The notes beneath the pieces were generated by a model. The model searched no databases. It saw only the letters and a list, made by a program, of their open reading frames with translations, and was not told the DNA's origin. DNA of 64,000 bases from positions 558,001 through 622,000 of the forward strand of contig NZ_QYUQ01000002.1 of assembly GCF_003590835.1 (NCBI RefSeq). Direction: 5' to 3'. Made by a program: the position numbers and the translations under genes. Origin of the DNA: Noviherbaspirillum sedimenti. GTDB lineage: Bacteria > Pseudomonadota > Gammaproteobacteria > Burkholderiales > Burkholderiaceae_D. Positions 1 to 7,272 of this stretch are shown one piece after another (within the stretch, counting starts at the first letter, position 1; every line of letters begins with the position of its first letter).

Positions 1-1
1 A

Positions 2-913
2 GACAAAATGGTCTCTTATATCTCCATGTTGGAAATGGACCGGTTGGCATCGGCACTACGCCAATTGCCTGGGGTGCTGGCGACCAATTCCATAGCCGAG
101 CGCGCAAGAGGCGCTACGTTGGGGATGTACGAAGGCGATCCACGCTGGCTGACGCTGCCGCGTGACGAAAAGACAATCTGGATGGCGGTGAAGAATGTCG
201 TCACGGACTCTCCCGAGCTGATCAATGCTAACGCAAGCGTGGCTCCCATGGTTGCTTACCTGAAGGATCATCGCGCTGACACGTTGAAGGAGATGGTCAA
301 GGCAACCGAGGCGTTCGCTGCAGAACACAATACCGAAGATCGCCAATTCCTGTTGGCGGCTGGCTCCGCCGGCATCGAGGCAGTCACAAACATTGTGGTG
401 CAGGAAGCAAATTACCGGGTGCTGGGGCTGCTGTATCTCTCCGTGATTGCATTCTGCTTCATTACGTTCCGCAGCTGGCGCGCAGTGATCGTTGCAATTG
501 TCCCCTTGTTGATCACGTCGTTTCTATGTGAGGCACTGATGGTGTTTCTCGGAATTGGGATCAAAGTGGCAACGCTACCAGTCATCGCGTTGGGTGTGGG
601 CGTGGGCGTGGACTACGCCTTGTATCTGATTAGCGTGCAGGTGGCTGCGCAGCGCCAGGGTGCAACGCTCAAGGAAGCTTATGGCCTGGCTTTGCGCTTC
701 ACCGGCAAGGTGGTCGCCCTGATTGGCGTGACAATGGCTGCGGGCGTCGTCACGTGGGTATGGTCGCCGATCAAGTTTCAAGCCGATATGGGCCTTCTAC
801 TGACCTTCATGTTCTTGTGGAACATGATCGGTGCGCTTGTGCTGATTCCGGCGCTTTCGCATTTCCTTCTAGGTGATTCGAAATTCATCGGCAAGCAATC
901 CATGAGCCGATAG
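2..913 (+). CDS. RND/MMPL-family exporter, C-terminal part (5' end outside window)
   Basis: The reading frame is already open at the window edge, so the first ATG at base 8 is probably internal and the gene begins upstream. The 300 visible residues are the second half of an RND/MMPL-type inner-membrane transporter: a periplasmic stretch (about 1-135), then five hydrophobic segments, including one containing GVGVGVDYALYL, a form of the GxxxDY transmembrane signature of proton-driven RND proteins. The family exports lipophilic molecules, or imports them in some catabolic clusters. Its position beside a cluster for hydrophobic-looking substrates suggests substrate or intermediate transport, but nothing here shows direction or ligand. 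A weak hairpin follows, so it is probably the last gene of an upstream operon. Confidence 0.8.
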   Translation, partial: DKMVSYISMLEMDRLASALRQLPGVLATNSIAERARGATLGMYEGDPRWLTLPRDEKTIWMAVKNVVTDSPELINANASVAPMVAYLKDHRADTLKEMVKATEAFAAEHNTEDRQFLLAAGSAGIEAVTNIVVQEANYRVLGLLYLSVIAFCFITFRSWRAVIVAIVPLLITSFLCEALMVFLGIGIKVATLPVIALGVGVGVDYALYLISVQVAAQRQGATLKEAYGLALRFTGKVVALIGVTMAAGVVTWVWSPIKFQADMGLLLTFMFLWNMIGALVLIPALSHFLLGDSKFIGKQSMSR

Positions 914-945
914 CGTCAATAGACTGTTGACGATGATTTTTATAT
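914..945 (+). terminator. Weak rho-independent terminator after the RND gene
   Basis: CGTCAA (914-919) and TTGACG (927-932) pair over a 7-base loop and are followed after a few bases by a T-rich run. The stem directly follows the stop codon. It is only 6 bp, so efficiency is uncertain. Confidence 0.4.
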
Positions 946-997
946 TAAAAAATTTTTTGTCAGGCGCAATATCCTGGAAGAAGTCAGAAAGTAGCCC

Positions 998-1040
998 TTG
1001 ACGCAAATGTTAAGGGTAAACTAAGATAACTACGTTATAT
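998..1040 (+). promoter_or_regulatory. Promoter with palindromic operator ATAAC-TAC-GTTAT
   Basis: TTGACG (998-1003) and TAAGAT (1022-1027) form a sigma70-like promoter with an 18-bp spacer. A second possible -10, TATAAT, lies at 1042-1047. The palindrome ATAAC-TAC-GTTAT (1026-1038) overlaps the first -10, the usual place for a repressor site. The 16 bases 1025-1040 recur exactly at 30301-30316, before the Baeyer-Villiger operon. The MarR gene at the end of this operon is the nearest candidate regulator (inference). Confidence 0.6.
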
Positions 1041-1081
1041 GTATAATCAGGCTTGCGCCTGTAAATCGGAGGAATTCTCGA

Positions 1082-3100
1082 ATGATCGCGCACCAACGCA
1101 ATACAGATAAAACGCTCTCAAGTGCAAACCTGCGTGACATATATCGCACTGCGTCCTTGATAAGGACGGCTGAAAACAAGATACTGAAACTCTTGCGTTC
1201 CGGTGCAATTTCCTTTCCGTTTTACCCGGTTACTGGGCAGGAGATCGCCCCGGCCGTACTCGCTCATTGCCTGGGAAAAGACGATCAGATGGTCACGATT
1301 TACCGTGGCCTCGCTGATCAGCTGGCAAAGGGCTTGAGTTTATTCGAAGTGCTCGGTGAATGCATCGGACACTCAGCCGGCCTGTGCGGCGGTACTGGTG
1401 GCGGCATGGGCATTGCCAAGCCCGAACTCGGCATAATGATGACTACCGGCATTGTAGGCTCCGGTGCGCCAGTGGCCAACGGGTTGGGCCTCGCATCGCA
1501 GTTGCAAGGTACAGGCAAAGTGGTGGCGGTGAGTTTTGGGGATGGCGCCACCAGCATTGGTGCTGTGCATGAGGCGATGCACATGGCTTCGCTTTGGAAG
1601 CTGCCTGTGATCTTCGTTTGCCATAACAATCAATGGGCGGAATCCACCCCCTTTGCAGAGTATTCGACGATTGACCGATTGTCCCGTCGCGCCGAAGCGT
1701 ACAGCATGGCTGGCGTTACTGTCGATGGCGCCGATCCGGTAGCGTTGCAGGCTGTTTTCGCCGAGGCGGTCGAACGCGCCAGTTCTGGCGCTGGGCCTAC
1801 CTTCATTGAATCGATGACCTACCGGTTGTGCGGCCACTACTATGCAGATCAGGGCCCATACATGGATAAAGAGCGCCTGGCGCAAGAACGCGATAAAGAC
1901 CCGGTTCCGGCGCTGCGTGCTCGTCTCATCGCAGAAGGCCATGCAAGCATCGACCAACTCGACAGCATTGACGCGCAGGTCGCCGCCATCGTCGATGCAG
2001 ATTGCGCGCGCCTGCTTGATACGCCCGACGACGCGCCTACGCGAAAAGCGCTGCGCAGGCATGTGTATGAGGATCCCGACTTCGTGCCGGTAAGCCGCCA
2101 TGCGGCGCCAGCCGATCCAGTCCCTGCAGCGGTGCGCAAAGGCACCATGCGGGATGGCTTTAATGAGGCGCTCAGTATCGCCCTTGAACGCGATCCGGGT
2201 GTCATTGCGCTGGGCGAAGATATTGCCGATCCTGCCGGTGGGGTAACCGGTGTTACGCGCGGCTTGTCGACGCAATATGGTCTTCATCGCGTGCGCTCAA
2301 CCCCGATCGCGGAGCAGGCGATTTTTGGTGCCGTTGTTGGCGCTGGCCTGGCGGGCATGCGGCCAGTGGGCGAATTGCTCATGATGGACTTCCTCCCGGT
2401 TGCCATGGATCAATTGATCAGCCATGCCGCCAAGGTGCGGTTTATGACTGGAGGGCAGGTGCATTGCCCAATGACGATGATTACCCTGATTGGCCAGGGC
2501 AATGGCGCGCAACACTCGCAATCGACAGAGGCATGGTTGATGCACACGCCAGGACTCAAGGTGGCCTATCCATCGACCCCTGCGGATGCAAAGGGACTGC
2601 TGCTGACGGCAATCTTTGACAATGATCCGTGCATCGTTCTTGAATGCATGAGCCTGTTGTATAGCAGCGGAGATATTCCGGAAGGGGACTATCGTATTCC
2701 CTTTGGCTCTGCTGCCGTGCGTCGCGAAGGCAGTGATGTCAGCATCATTAGCTATGGCGCGACCATGACCGATGCGCTGGCGGCAGCTGACCTGCTTGCC
2801 GCTGATGGCATCAGTGCGGAAGTGATCGATTTACGCTCCCTGGTGCCGCTGGATGGTCACACGATTTTGAAATCAGTAGCCAAAACGGGGCGCGCCGTGA
2901 TTGCGCATCGCGCTACGGAGTTTCTCGGTGCTTCCGCAGAAATTTCTTCCCTGATCAATTCCGAACTTTTCGGCCAGTTGAAGGCGCCGGTCCAGCGCGT
3001 GGCTGGCGACTACACCCCCGTACCCAAGAGCACGAAGCTTTTGGGTGTTTATTTCCAAGGTGCGGCAGCAATTGTCAGTGCCGCAAAGGAGACTCTGTAA
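1082..3100 (+). CDS. 2-oxoacid/acetoin-type dehydrogenase E1, alpha and beta fused
   Basis: Thiamine-diphosphate E1 component that would decarboxylate a 2-oxoacid (or cleave an acyloin/diketone) and pass the acyl group to a lipoyl domain. Residues about 15-330 are the E1-alpha half with the TPP motif GDG (153-155) ending at NN (182-183). Residues about 356-672 are the E1-beta half (starting MRDGFNEAL), giving one 672-aa chain where most complexes use two proteins. GGAGG precedes the ATG by about 9 bases. The next gene, a free lipoyl domain, starts on the last base of the stop codon, so the two are translationally coupled. The matching E2 core is at 14481-15245, in another operon; no E3 is in the window. 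Branched-chain 2-oxoacids, pyruvate or acetoin-like compounds are all possible substrates. Confidence 0.88.
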   Translation: MIAHQRNTDKTLSSANLRDIYRTASLIRTAENKILKLLRSGAISFPFYPVTGQEIAPAVLAHCLGKDDQMVTIYRGLADQLAKGLSLFEVLGECIGHSAGLCGGTGGGMGIAKPELGIMMTTGIVGSGAPVANGLGLASQLQGTGKVVAVSFGDGATSIGAVHEAMHMASLWKLPVIFVCHNNQWAESTPFAEYSTIDRLSRRAEAYSMAGVTVDGADPVALQAVFAEAVERASSGAGPTFIESMTYRLCGHYYADQGPYMDKERLAQERDKDPVPALRARLIAEGHASIDQLDSIDAQVAAIVDADCARLLDTPDDAPTRKALRRHVYEDPDFVPVSRHAAPADPVPAAVRKGTMRDGFNEALSIALERDPGVIALGEDIADPAGGVTGVTRGLSTQYGLHRVRSTPIAEQAIFGAVVGAGLAGMRPVGELLMMDFLPVAMDQLISHAAKVRFMTGGQVHCPMTMITLIGQGNGAQHSQSTEAWLMHTPGLKVAYPSTPADAKGLLLTAIFDNDPCIVLECMSLLYSSGDIPEGDYRIPFGSAAVRREGSDVSIISYGATMTDALAAADLLAADGISAEVIDLRSLVPLDGHTILKSVAKTGRAVIAHRATEFLGASAEISSLINSELFGQLKAPVQRVAGDYTPVPKSTKLLGVYFQGAAAIVSAAKETL

Positions 3101-3324
3101 TGGAACTGCGTATTCCCCAATCCGGTGATGCTGTCACCGAAGTTCAACTCGTCGAATGGCACGTCGCTGATGGTGCCGAAGTCAAGGAAGGCGATGTCGT
3201 GTACTCGATCGAGAGTGAGAAGGCGGTCATTGATATCGAGGCACCGGCTGCCGGCAAGGTGAAGATCATTGAGCAGGCCGGTGCTTTCCTCGCCATCGGC
3301 CATCTCGTGGGCAGTGTCGCCTGA
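3100..3324 (+). CDS. Free-standing lipoyl-domain protein
   Basis: A 74-residue protein that is nothing but a lipoyl (biotinyl/lipoyl attachment) domain. The lipoylation lysine is K41 in the hairpin IESEKAVID; the usual DKA is EKA here. It would carry acyl groups from the E1 just upstream, with which it overlaps by one base (TAATG), to an E2 acyltransferase core. Lipoyl domains are normally fused to the N-terminus of E2. Here the E2 core at 14481-15245 lacks one, so the pair looks like a split E2. A role as biotin carrier is less likely, because the adjacent gene is an E1. Confidence 0.88.
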   Translation: MELRIPQSGDAVTEVQLVEWHVADGAEVKEGDVVYSIESEKAVIDIEAPAAGKVKIIEQAGAFLAIGHLVGSVA

Positions 3325-3355
3325 TCAGGGTGATGAGAATTTGAGGGGCTATATG

Positions 3356-4519
3356 ATGAATTTTGCCGCCGACATGGAAGATGCCGAATATCGCGACCGC
3401 ATGCGAAAAATCGCTGATGATTACGATTGGCCTGCAATGCAGAGGATGCGTGCTGAAATGCAGTCTCTGGGAGTGGAAAAATACTCCATCGAGTTTTATC
3501 AGCGTATCGCCAAAGAGGGGCTGGTCGGGCTCAGCTGGCCGCAACCCTACGGTAAAGGCGTGCCGTTCATACGTGCATTCCTGTTTGCTGAAGAACTGGA
3601 AACCCAGGGTTTCGGTGGCTATGCATTGACGACCAATCAACGCGGCGGCGGGATGCTGATCCGTAGCGGCACGGACGAACAAATCCGGCAGCACTTGCCC
3701 CAGGTCGTAAACGGTACATGGCGATTCTGCCAGGGTCTTTCCGAACCCGGTGCCGGCAGCGATTTGCTATCCCTGAAGACGCGCGCTGTGCGGGAGGGCG
3801 ACGAATACATTGTTAACGGCTCCAAGCTCTGGACCTCCAATGCGCATATTTCAGATTGGACGGGACTGCTGGTACGCACGGATCCGGAGGCTTCAAGGCA
3901 CCGTGGCTTGTCAATGTTGCTTGTTGATCTGAAGTCGCCGGGGATTGAAATTCAGCCTGTATGGGTAATGGGAGGCTGGCGGGTCAACGCAGTGTTTTAC
4001 GATAACGTTCGTGTTCCCGCAGCCAATCTCATCGGTGAGGAAGGTAAAGGATGGGATGTCGTCACCGGCAATCTTGACGAAGAACGTGCCATGAGTTTCG
4101 GCGGTACCGAGACGCGCGCGCTGGCGGTGCGCTTGATTCATCGGCTTGAAGGCATGGCGGATCAACTGTCCGAGACGGATCTCGAGAAACTTGGCCATTT
4201 CATCATGGAACTGGAGGCCGACCGTTTGCTGTATCTGCGTGTCGCTCTTGCCGCCGGTCGCGGCGATGACACGAGCGGCATCGGCCCCATGAGTAAAGTC
4301 TTTGGATCGGAATTGGCCCAGCGGTTCATACAATGGGCAGCCGACGTCATTGGCGATGAAGTGCTGTTTGCCGATGCCGACGGCAGCGAGGACGTGCTTG
4401 CCAGTGATATGGAAGAGCAGCTGCGCGCGGCAACGGTATTGACAAATATCGGCGGCACGAGTGAGGTGCAGCGCAATATCATCAGCAATCGTTATTTTAA
4501 ACTACCCCGGGCCTATTAA
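3356..4519 (+). CDS. Acyl-CoA dehydrogenase, alpha-type subunit
   Basis: Flavoprotein that introduces a 2,3 double bond into an acyl-CoA and hands electrons to ETF. The frame is open further upstream, but GAGGGG (3343-3348) favours the start at 3356 (387 aa). The FAD/substrate region reads WRFCQGLSEPGAGSDL (122-137) and the C-terminus has IGGTSEVQRNII. The MCAD-type catalytic Glu before GT is replaced by Gly. Instead a Glu lies in LDEER (E243), matching the isovaleryl-CoA dehydrogenase position used by the alpha subunits of steroid-type alpha2beta2 enzymes. The next gene, 1 base away, is a shorter relative without this Glu, so the two probably form a heteromer. Confidence 0.88.
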   Translation: MNFAADMEDAEYRDRMRKIADDYDWPAMQRMRAEMQSLGVEKYSIEFYQRIAKEGLVGLSWPQPYGKGVPFIRAFLFAEELETQGFGGYALTTNQRGGGMLIRSGTDEQIRQHLPQVVNGTWRFCQGLSEPGAGSDLLSLKTRAVREGDEYIVNGSKLWTSNAHISDWTGLLVRTDPEASRHRGLSMLLVDLKSPGIEIQPVWVMGGWRVNAVFYDNVRVPAANLIGEEGKGWDVVTGNLDEERAMSFGGTETRALAVRLIHRLEGMADQLSETDLEKLGHFIMELEADRLLYLRVALAAGRGDDTSGIGPMSKVFGSELAQRFIQWAADVIGDEVLFADADGSEDVLASDMEEQLRAATVLTNIGGTSEVQRNIISNRYFKLPRAY

Positions 4520-4520
4520 T

Positions 4521-5519
4521 ATGCTAGACGAAAGATGGAGCAGCGATGCCGAAGAAATCGGCAATGCGCTACGGAAGTTACTTGCAGTTGAAAGCGCAAT
4601 TGAACGAGTCCGCATCGCCGAAGGTAGCACAGATGGGCGTGATCGCGCTTTGGAGGCGGCGCTTGATGCGTTTGGGTTATCCGATCTGGAAGCCGAACCT
4701 GACGTTCTGGCACGTATCGCCTATGAACTGGGGCGAGCGCTGGCACCGGTGGCAGTCGTGGAATCCCTGCCGGCGCTGACAGTACTGCGCCGAAATGATG
4801 TGGCGTTCGGGTTTGACGGTCTTGTACCCGCTGCATTGCCTTACGCTGCAGTGCAGCGCAGTGATGGCGTTTATATTGAGAAAGTTTTAGGAATGCCACG
4901 CAAATCTGCGGCAGGCGACTTTCTTGTTCAGCACCAATCCAATGGCGATGGGGAATTTATCGGCGATTCTGCTATCGCTGACCGTCTGCTTCGCTTGATG
5001 AACCTGCTGGATGCATCCAGGATGGTAGGCGCCGGTCAAGCCTTGCTCCAGTATGGTGTTGATTATGCTAATGAGCGCGAACAGTTTGGCAAAAAGATTG
5101 GCGGTTTCCAGGCTGTCGCGCACAAGCTCGTTGAAGCCGGTATCGTCCTTGAAGGTGCGGAATTGCTTGTGAGGAAGGCCGCATTCACAGCGTTAGAACG
5201 TGCGGGTGGGGATGGTGCGCCGGCGCCGGTGTTTTCGATGATGGTGCTTCCCAAAGCAATAGAGGCCTCCCGGCTGGTGGCGACGACGGTACACCAGGTA
5301 TTTGGCGGCAACGGATTTGCGATGGAGTATAACGTGCAGCTCTTCAGTCGTCGCCTGCGCAGTTGGGCTATGCGGCGAGAACGGCCTGGAAAGCAGCTCG
5401 CGGCGCTGGCCAGAACAATGCTGACCGCGGAAAAGCGCGATGCCGTCAAATATCTATGGAATCACGATAGTGGATTGCCGCTGCCTCGCTGGGCACGTGA
5501 GGCAGACAGAAAAGCCTAA
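4521..5519 (+). CDS. Acyl-CoA dehydrogenase, beta-type (non-catalytic) subunit
   Basis: A 332-residue acyl-CoA dehydrogenase homologue starting one base after the preceding gene, with no clear Shine-Dalgarno site, so translation is likely coupled. It keeps the C-terminal fold and the motif REQFGKKIGGFQAVAHKL, but has DASR where the alpha subunit has its catalytic Glu region, and it lacks the CxxxSEPxxGSD stretch. In FadE26/27- and FadE28/29-type alpha2beta2 enzymes, such partners complete the FAD site without catalysing. I infer the same here. Confidence 0.82.
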   Translation: MLDERWSSDAEEIGNALRKLLAVESAIERVRIAEGSTDGRDRALEAALDAFGLSDLEAEPDVLARIAYELGRALAPVAVVESLPALTVLRRNDVAFGFDGLVPAALPYAAVQRSDGVYIEKVLGMPRKSAAGDFLVQHQSNGDGEFIGDSAIADRLLRLMNLLDASRMVGAGQALLQYGVDYANEREQFGKKIGGFQAVAHKLVEAGIVLEGAELLVRKAAFTALERAGGDGAPAPVFSMMVLPKAIEASRLVATTVHQVFGGNGFAMEYNVQLFSRRLRSWAMRRERPGKQLAALARTMLTAEKRDAVKYLWNHDSGLPLPRWAREADRKA

Positions 5520-5537
5520 CTGGCCTGACAAAAAGTT

Positions 5538-6065
5538 ATGAACCAAATCGCCCCCCAGAATGCGTCAAGCCGACAGGGAAAATCCTCTGCTGTTGTGAAA
5601 AATCCGAAATCCAGGCGTACTCCCGAAGAGATAAACTGGGACACGCGTCTTGGCTTTCTGATGCATGACGTATCCCGACTCAGGCGAACTGTCTTTGATG
5701 AATTCATGAAACCGCTGGGGGTCACGCGCTCCCAGTGGTGGGTGCTGGCCTATCTTTCCCGCCATGACGGGATGATTCAAAGCGATCTGGCAGACATGCT
5801 GGAACTGGGCAAGGCGGCCCTGGGCGGCCTGATCGATCGCCTGGAATCATCAGACTTCATTCAACGCAGGGCCGATGCGACGGACAGGCGCGTCAAGCGA
5901 ATCTACCTGACTGAAAAAGGCGTTCAGATCATCAAGCAAATGCGCAATTCCAATCAGGATATGAGTGAGCGCATTTTGAATGGCTTGAATGAAGCGGAGC
6001 GGCAAAATTTGTTCGAGCTGCTGGCGCTTGTGAAAAAAAATCTTGTCACAATTAAGAGCGTCTAA
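5538..6065 (+). CDS. MarR-family transcriptional regulator
   Basis: A 175-aa protein with a MarR winged helix: N-terminal dimerisation helix, then LGVTRSQWWVLAYLSRHDGM, recognition helix around GKAALGGLIDRLE, and a wing with the typical DRRVKRIYLTEKG. The first 35 residues are Lys/Arg-rich and look disordered. It is the last gene of the E1/lipoyl/acyl-CoA dehydrogenase operon, 18 bases after the previous stop. MarR proteins usually repress their own operon and respond to aromatic acids or CoA esters. The palindrome at 1026-1038 is therefore its most likely target (inference), which would make it a candidate regulator of the operon at 30.4 kb too. Confidence 0.9.
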   Translation: MNQIAPQNASSRQGKSSAVVKNPKSRRTPEEINWDTRLGFLMHDVSRLRRTVFDEFMKPLGVTRSQWWVLAYLSRHDGMIQSDLADMLELGKAALGGLIDRLESSDFIQRRADATDRRVKRIYLTEKGVQIIKQMRNSNQDMSERILNGLNEAERQNLFELLALVKKNLVTIKSV

Positions 6066-6067
6066 GA

Positions 6068-6096
6068 GCTTTGAAAAATGGTGTCAAAGCGTCTTT
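6068..6096 (+). terminator. Possible short terminator after marR
   Basis: GCTTTG (6068-6073) pairs with CAAAGC (6085-6090) and is followed by a short TCTTTT run. The 6-bp stem is weak. It would separate the E1/marR operon from the reductase gene at 6187. Confidence 0.35.
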
Positions 6097-6186
6097 TCCG
6101 ATCCCGCCCCATTTCCATTTTGTTAGGCGTTCTTAATTTTATTGATGATTCCGCACACGATAGGGCGCAACCCACAAAGGAGCATT

Positions 6187-7272
6187 ATGGATTCTGATTT
6201 GCAGCGAAAGTCGGCGCGCTATAGGGTTGTTCAATGGGCTACGGGGCATATTGGCACAGAGAGCCTGCGTCAAGTCATCGATCATCCCGATCTTGACTTG
6301 GTTGGACTCTTTGTTTATTCGCCGAATAAGGTCGGGGTGGATGCCGGCCAGCTCTGTGGCAGACCGGATACCGGTATCCGGGCGACGAATCGGATTGAGG
6401 ATATCGTCGCGCTTGACGCTGATTTCGTGCTGCACATGCCGATGCTCGAACCGTCGCCGGAAAATAGTGACCGCGAAGTACTCTCCTTGCTCGAGTCAGG
6501 CAAGAACGTGATCTCGATACGCGGATATTTCTGGCCAGCCTGGCGTGGCCAGGCGTATGAGAAGAAGTTTCTCGATGCCTGCCGTAAGGGCAACGCCACC
6601 CTGCATGGAAATGGAATTTGCCCGGGTTTCGTGTTTGACCGGATGGGCCCCGTGCTTACAAGCTTTTGCACGGCCGTCAAGGAAGTGCATTTCATCGAAT
6701 ATTTCGATTTGCGGATGCGGCCCTGGCATACGATCCAGGATGTGATCGGTCTCGCCACGCCCCCGGGATCGATTACCATCGCGCATCAAACACCGCGGAC
6801 GCTGACGACGCTCTACAGCGAGATGTACCATCTCATGGCCGCGCAATGGGAAACCGAAGTGGTTTCGATTGATCTGAAGCTCGATTGGGTTCCCGCGGAA
6901 AAAGACGTGGTTTTATCCAGTGGAACGGTTCGTGCGGGAACATCCGTCGGCACCATCTGGACATGGACCATCAAGATGGCCAACGGCCTTCTGGTGACGC
7001 AAAAATCGCATTGGTATGTCGATGCAATACCGGGCTGGGACGAACGCAACGTGTGGATCGTCGATATCGTTGGCGAGCCGCGCTTCCGTTGCGAAATGCC
7101 GCTTGAAGTCATTGGCCCCGACTCGCTGACGGCGGGTGGCTACGATCCCAATGGCCGTGCGCTGGCGGCGTTATGCATTAACGCCATGCCCGAGGTCGAT
7201 GCTGCTCCAGCGGGCATCCTGAAGCCAACCATTTTTGCGCCGTGGCGCGCTCGATTTTTCAAGGAGGCATGA
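6187..7272 (+). CDS. DapB-like NAD(P)-dependent dehydrogenase
   Basis: A 361-aa protein of the dihydrodipicolinate reductase-like group (also called NAD(P)H-dependent amine dehydrogenase-like). The N-terminal Rossmann fold reads VVQWATGHIGTESLRQV, followed by a catalytic alpha+beta domain. The start at 6187 is chosen because AAAGGAG (6176-6182) precedes it; the frame is open further upstream without a ribosome site. Lysine synthesis is an unlikely role because true DapB is about 270 aa. Relatives occur in steroid and terpenoid gene clusters with unassigned function. Its stop overlaps the start of the next gene. Confidence 0.7.
   Translation: MDSDLQRKSARYRVVQWATGHIGTESLRQVIDHPDLDLVGLFVYSPNKVGVDAGQLCGRPDTGIRATNRIEDIVALDADFVLHMPMLEPSPENSDREVLSLLESGKNVISIRGYFWPAWRGQAYEKKFLDACRKGNATLHGNGICPGFVFDRMGPVLTSFCTAVKEVHFIEYFDLRMRPWHTIQDVIGLATPPGSITIAHQTPRTLTTLYSEMYHLMAAQWETEVVSIDLKLDWVPAEKDVVLSSGTVRAGTSVGTIWTWTIKMANGLLVTQKSHWYVDAIPGWDERNVWIVDIVGEPRFRCEMPLEVIGPDSLTAGGYDPNGRALAALCINAMPEVDAAPAGILKPTIFAPWRARFFKEA

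Noticed and set aside
947..958. AAAAAATTTTTT palindrome near the RND terminator
   Set aside because: A simple A/T run; it may bend DNA but is not evidence of an operator.
1373..2287. A 304-codon minus-strand frame inside the E1 gene
   Set aside because: The E1 product has TPP motifs and full-length family match; the antisense frame has none.
6187..7272. Assignment of the DapB-like gene to lysine biosynthesis
   Set aside because: The protein is about 90 residues longer than DapB, lacks its recognisable catalytic segment, and sits in a catabolic context.
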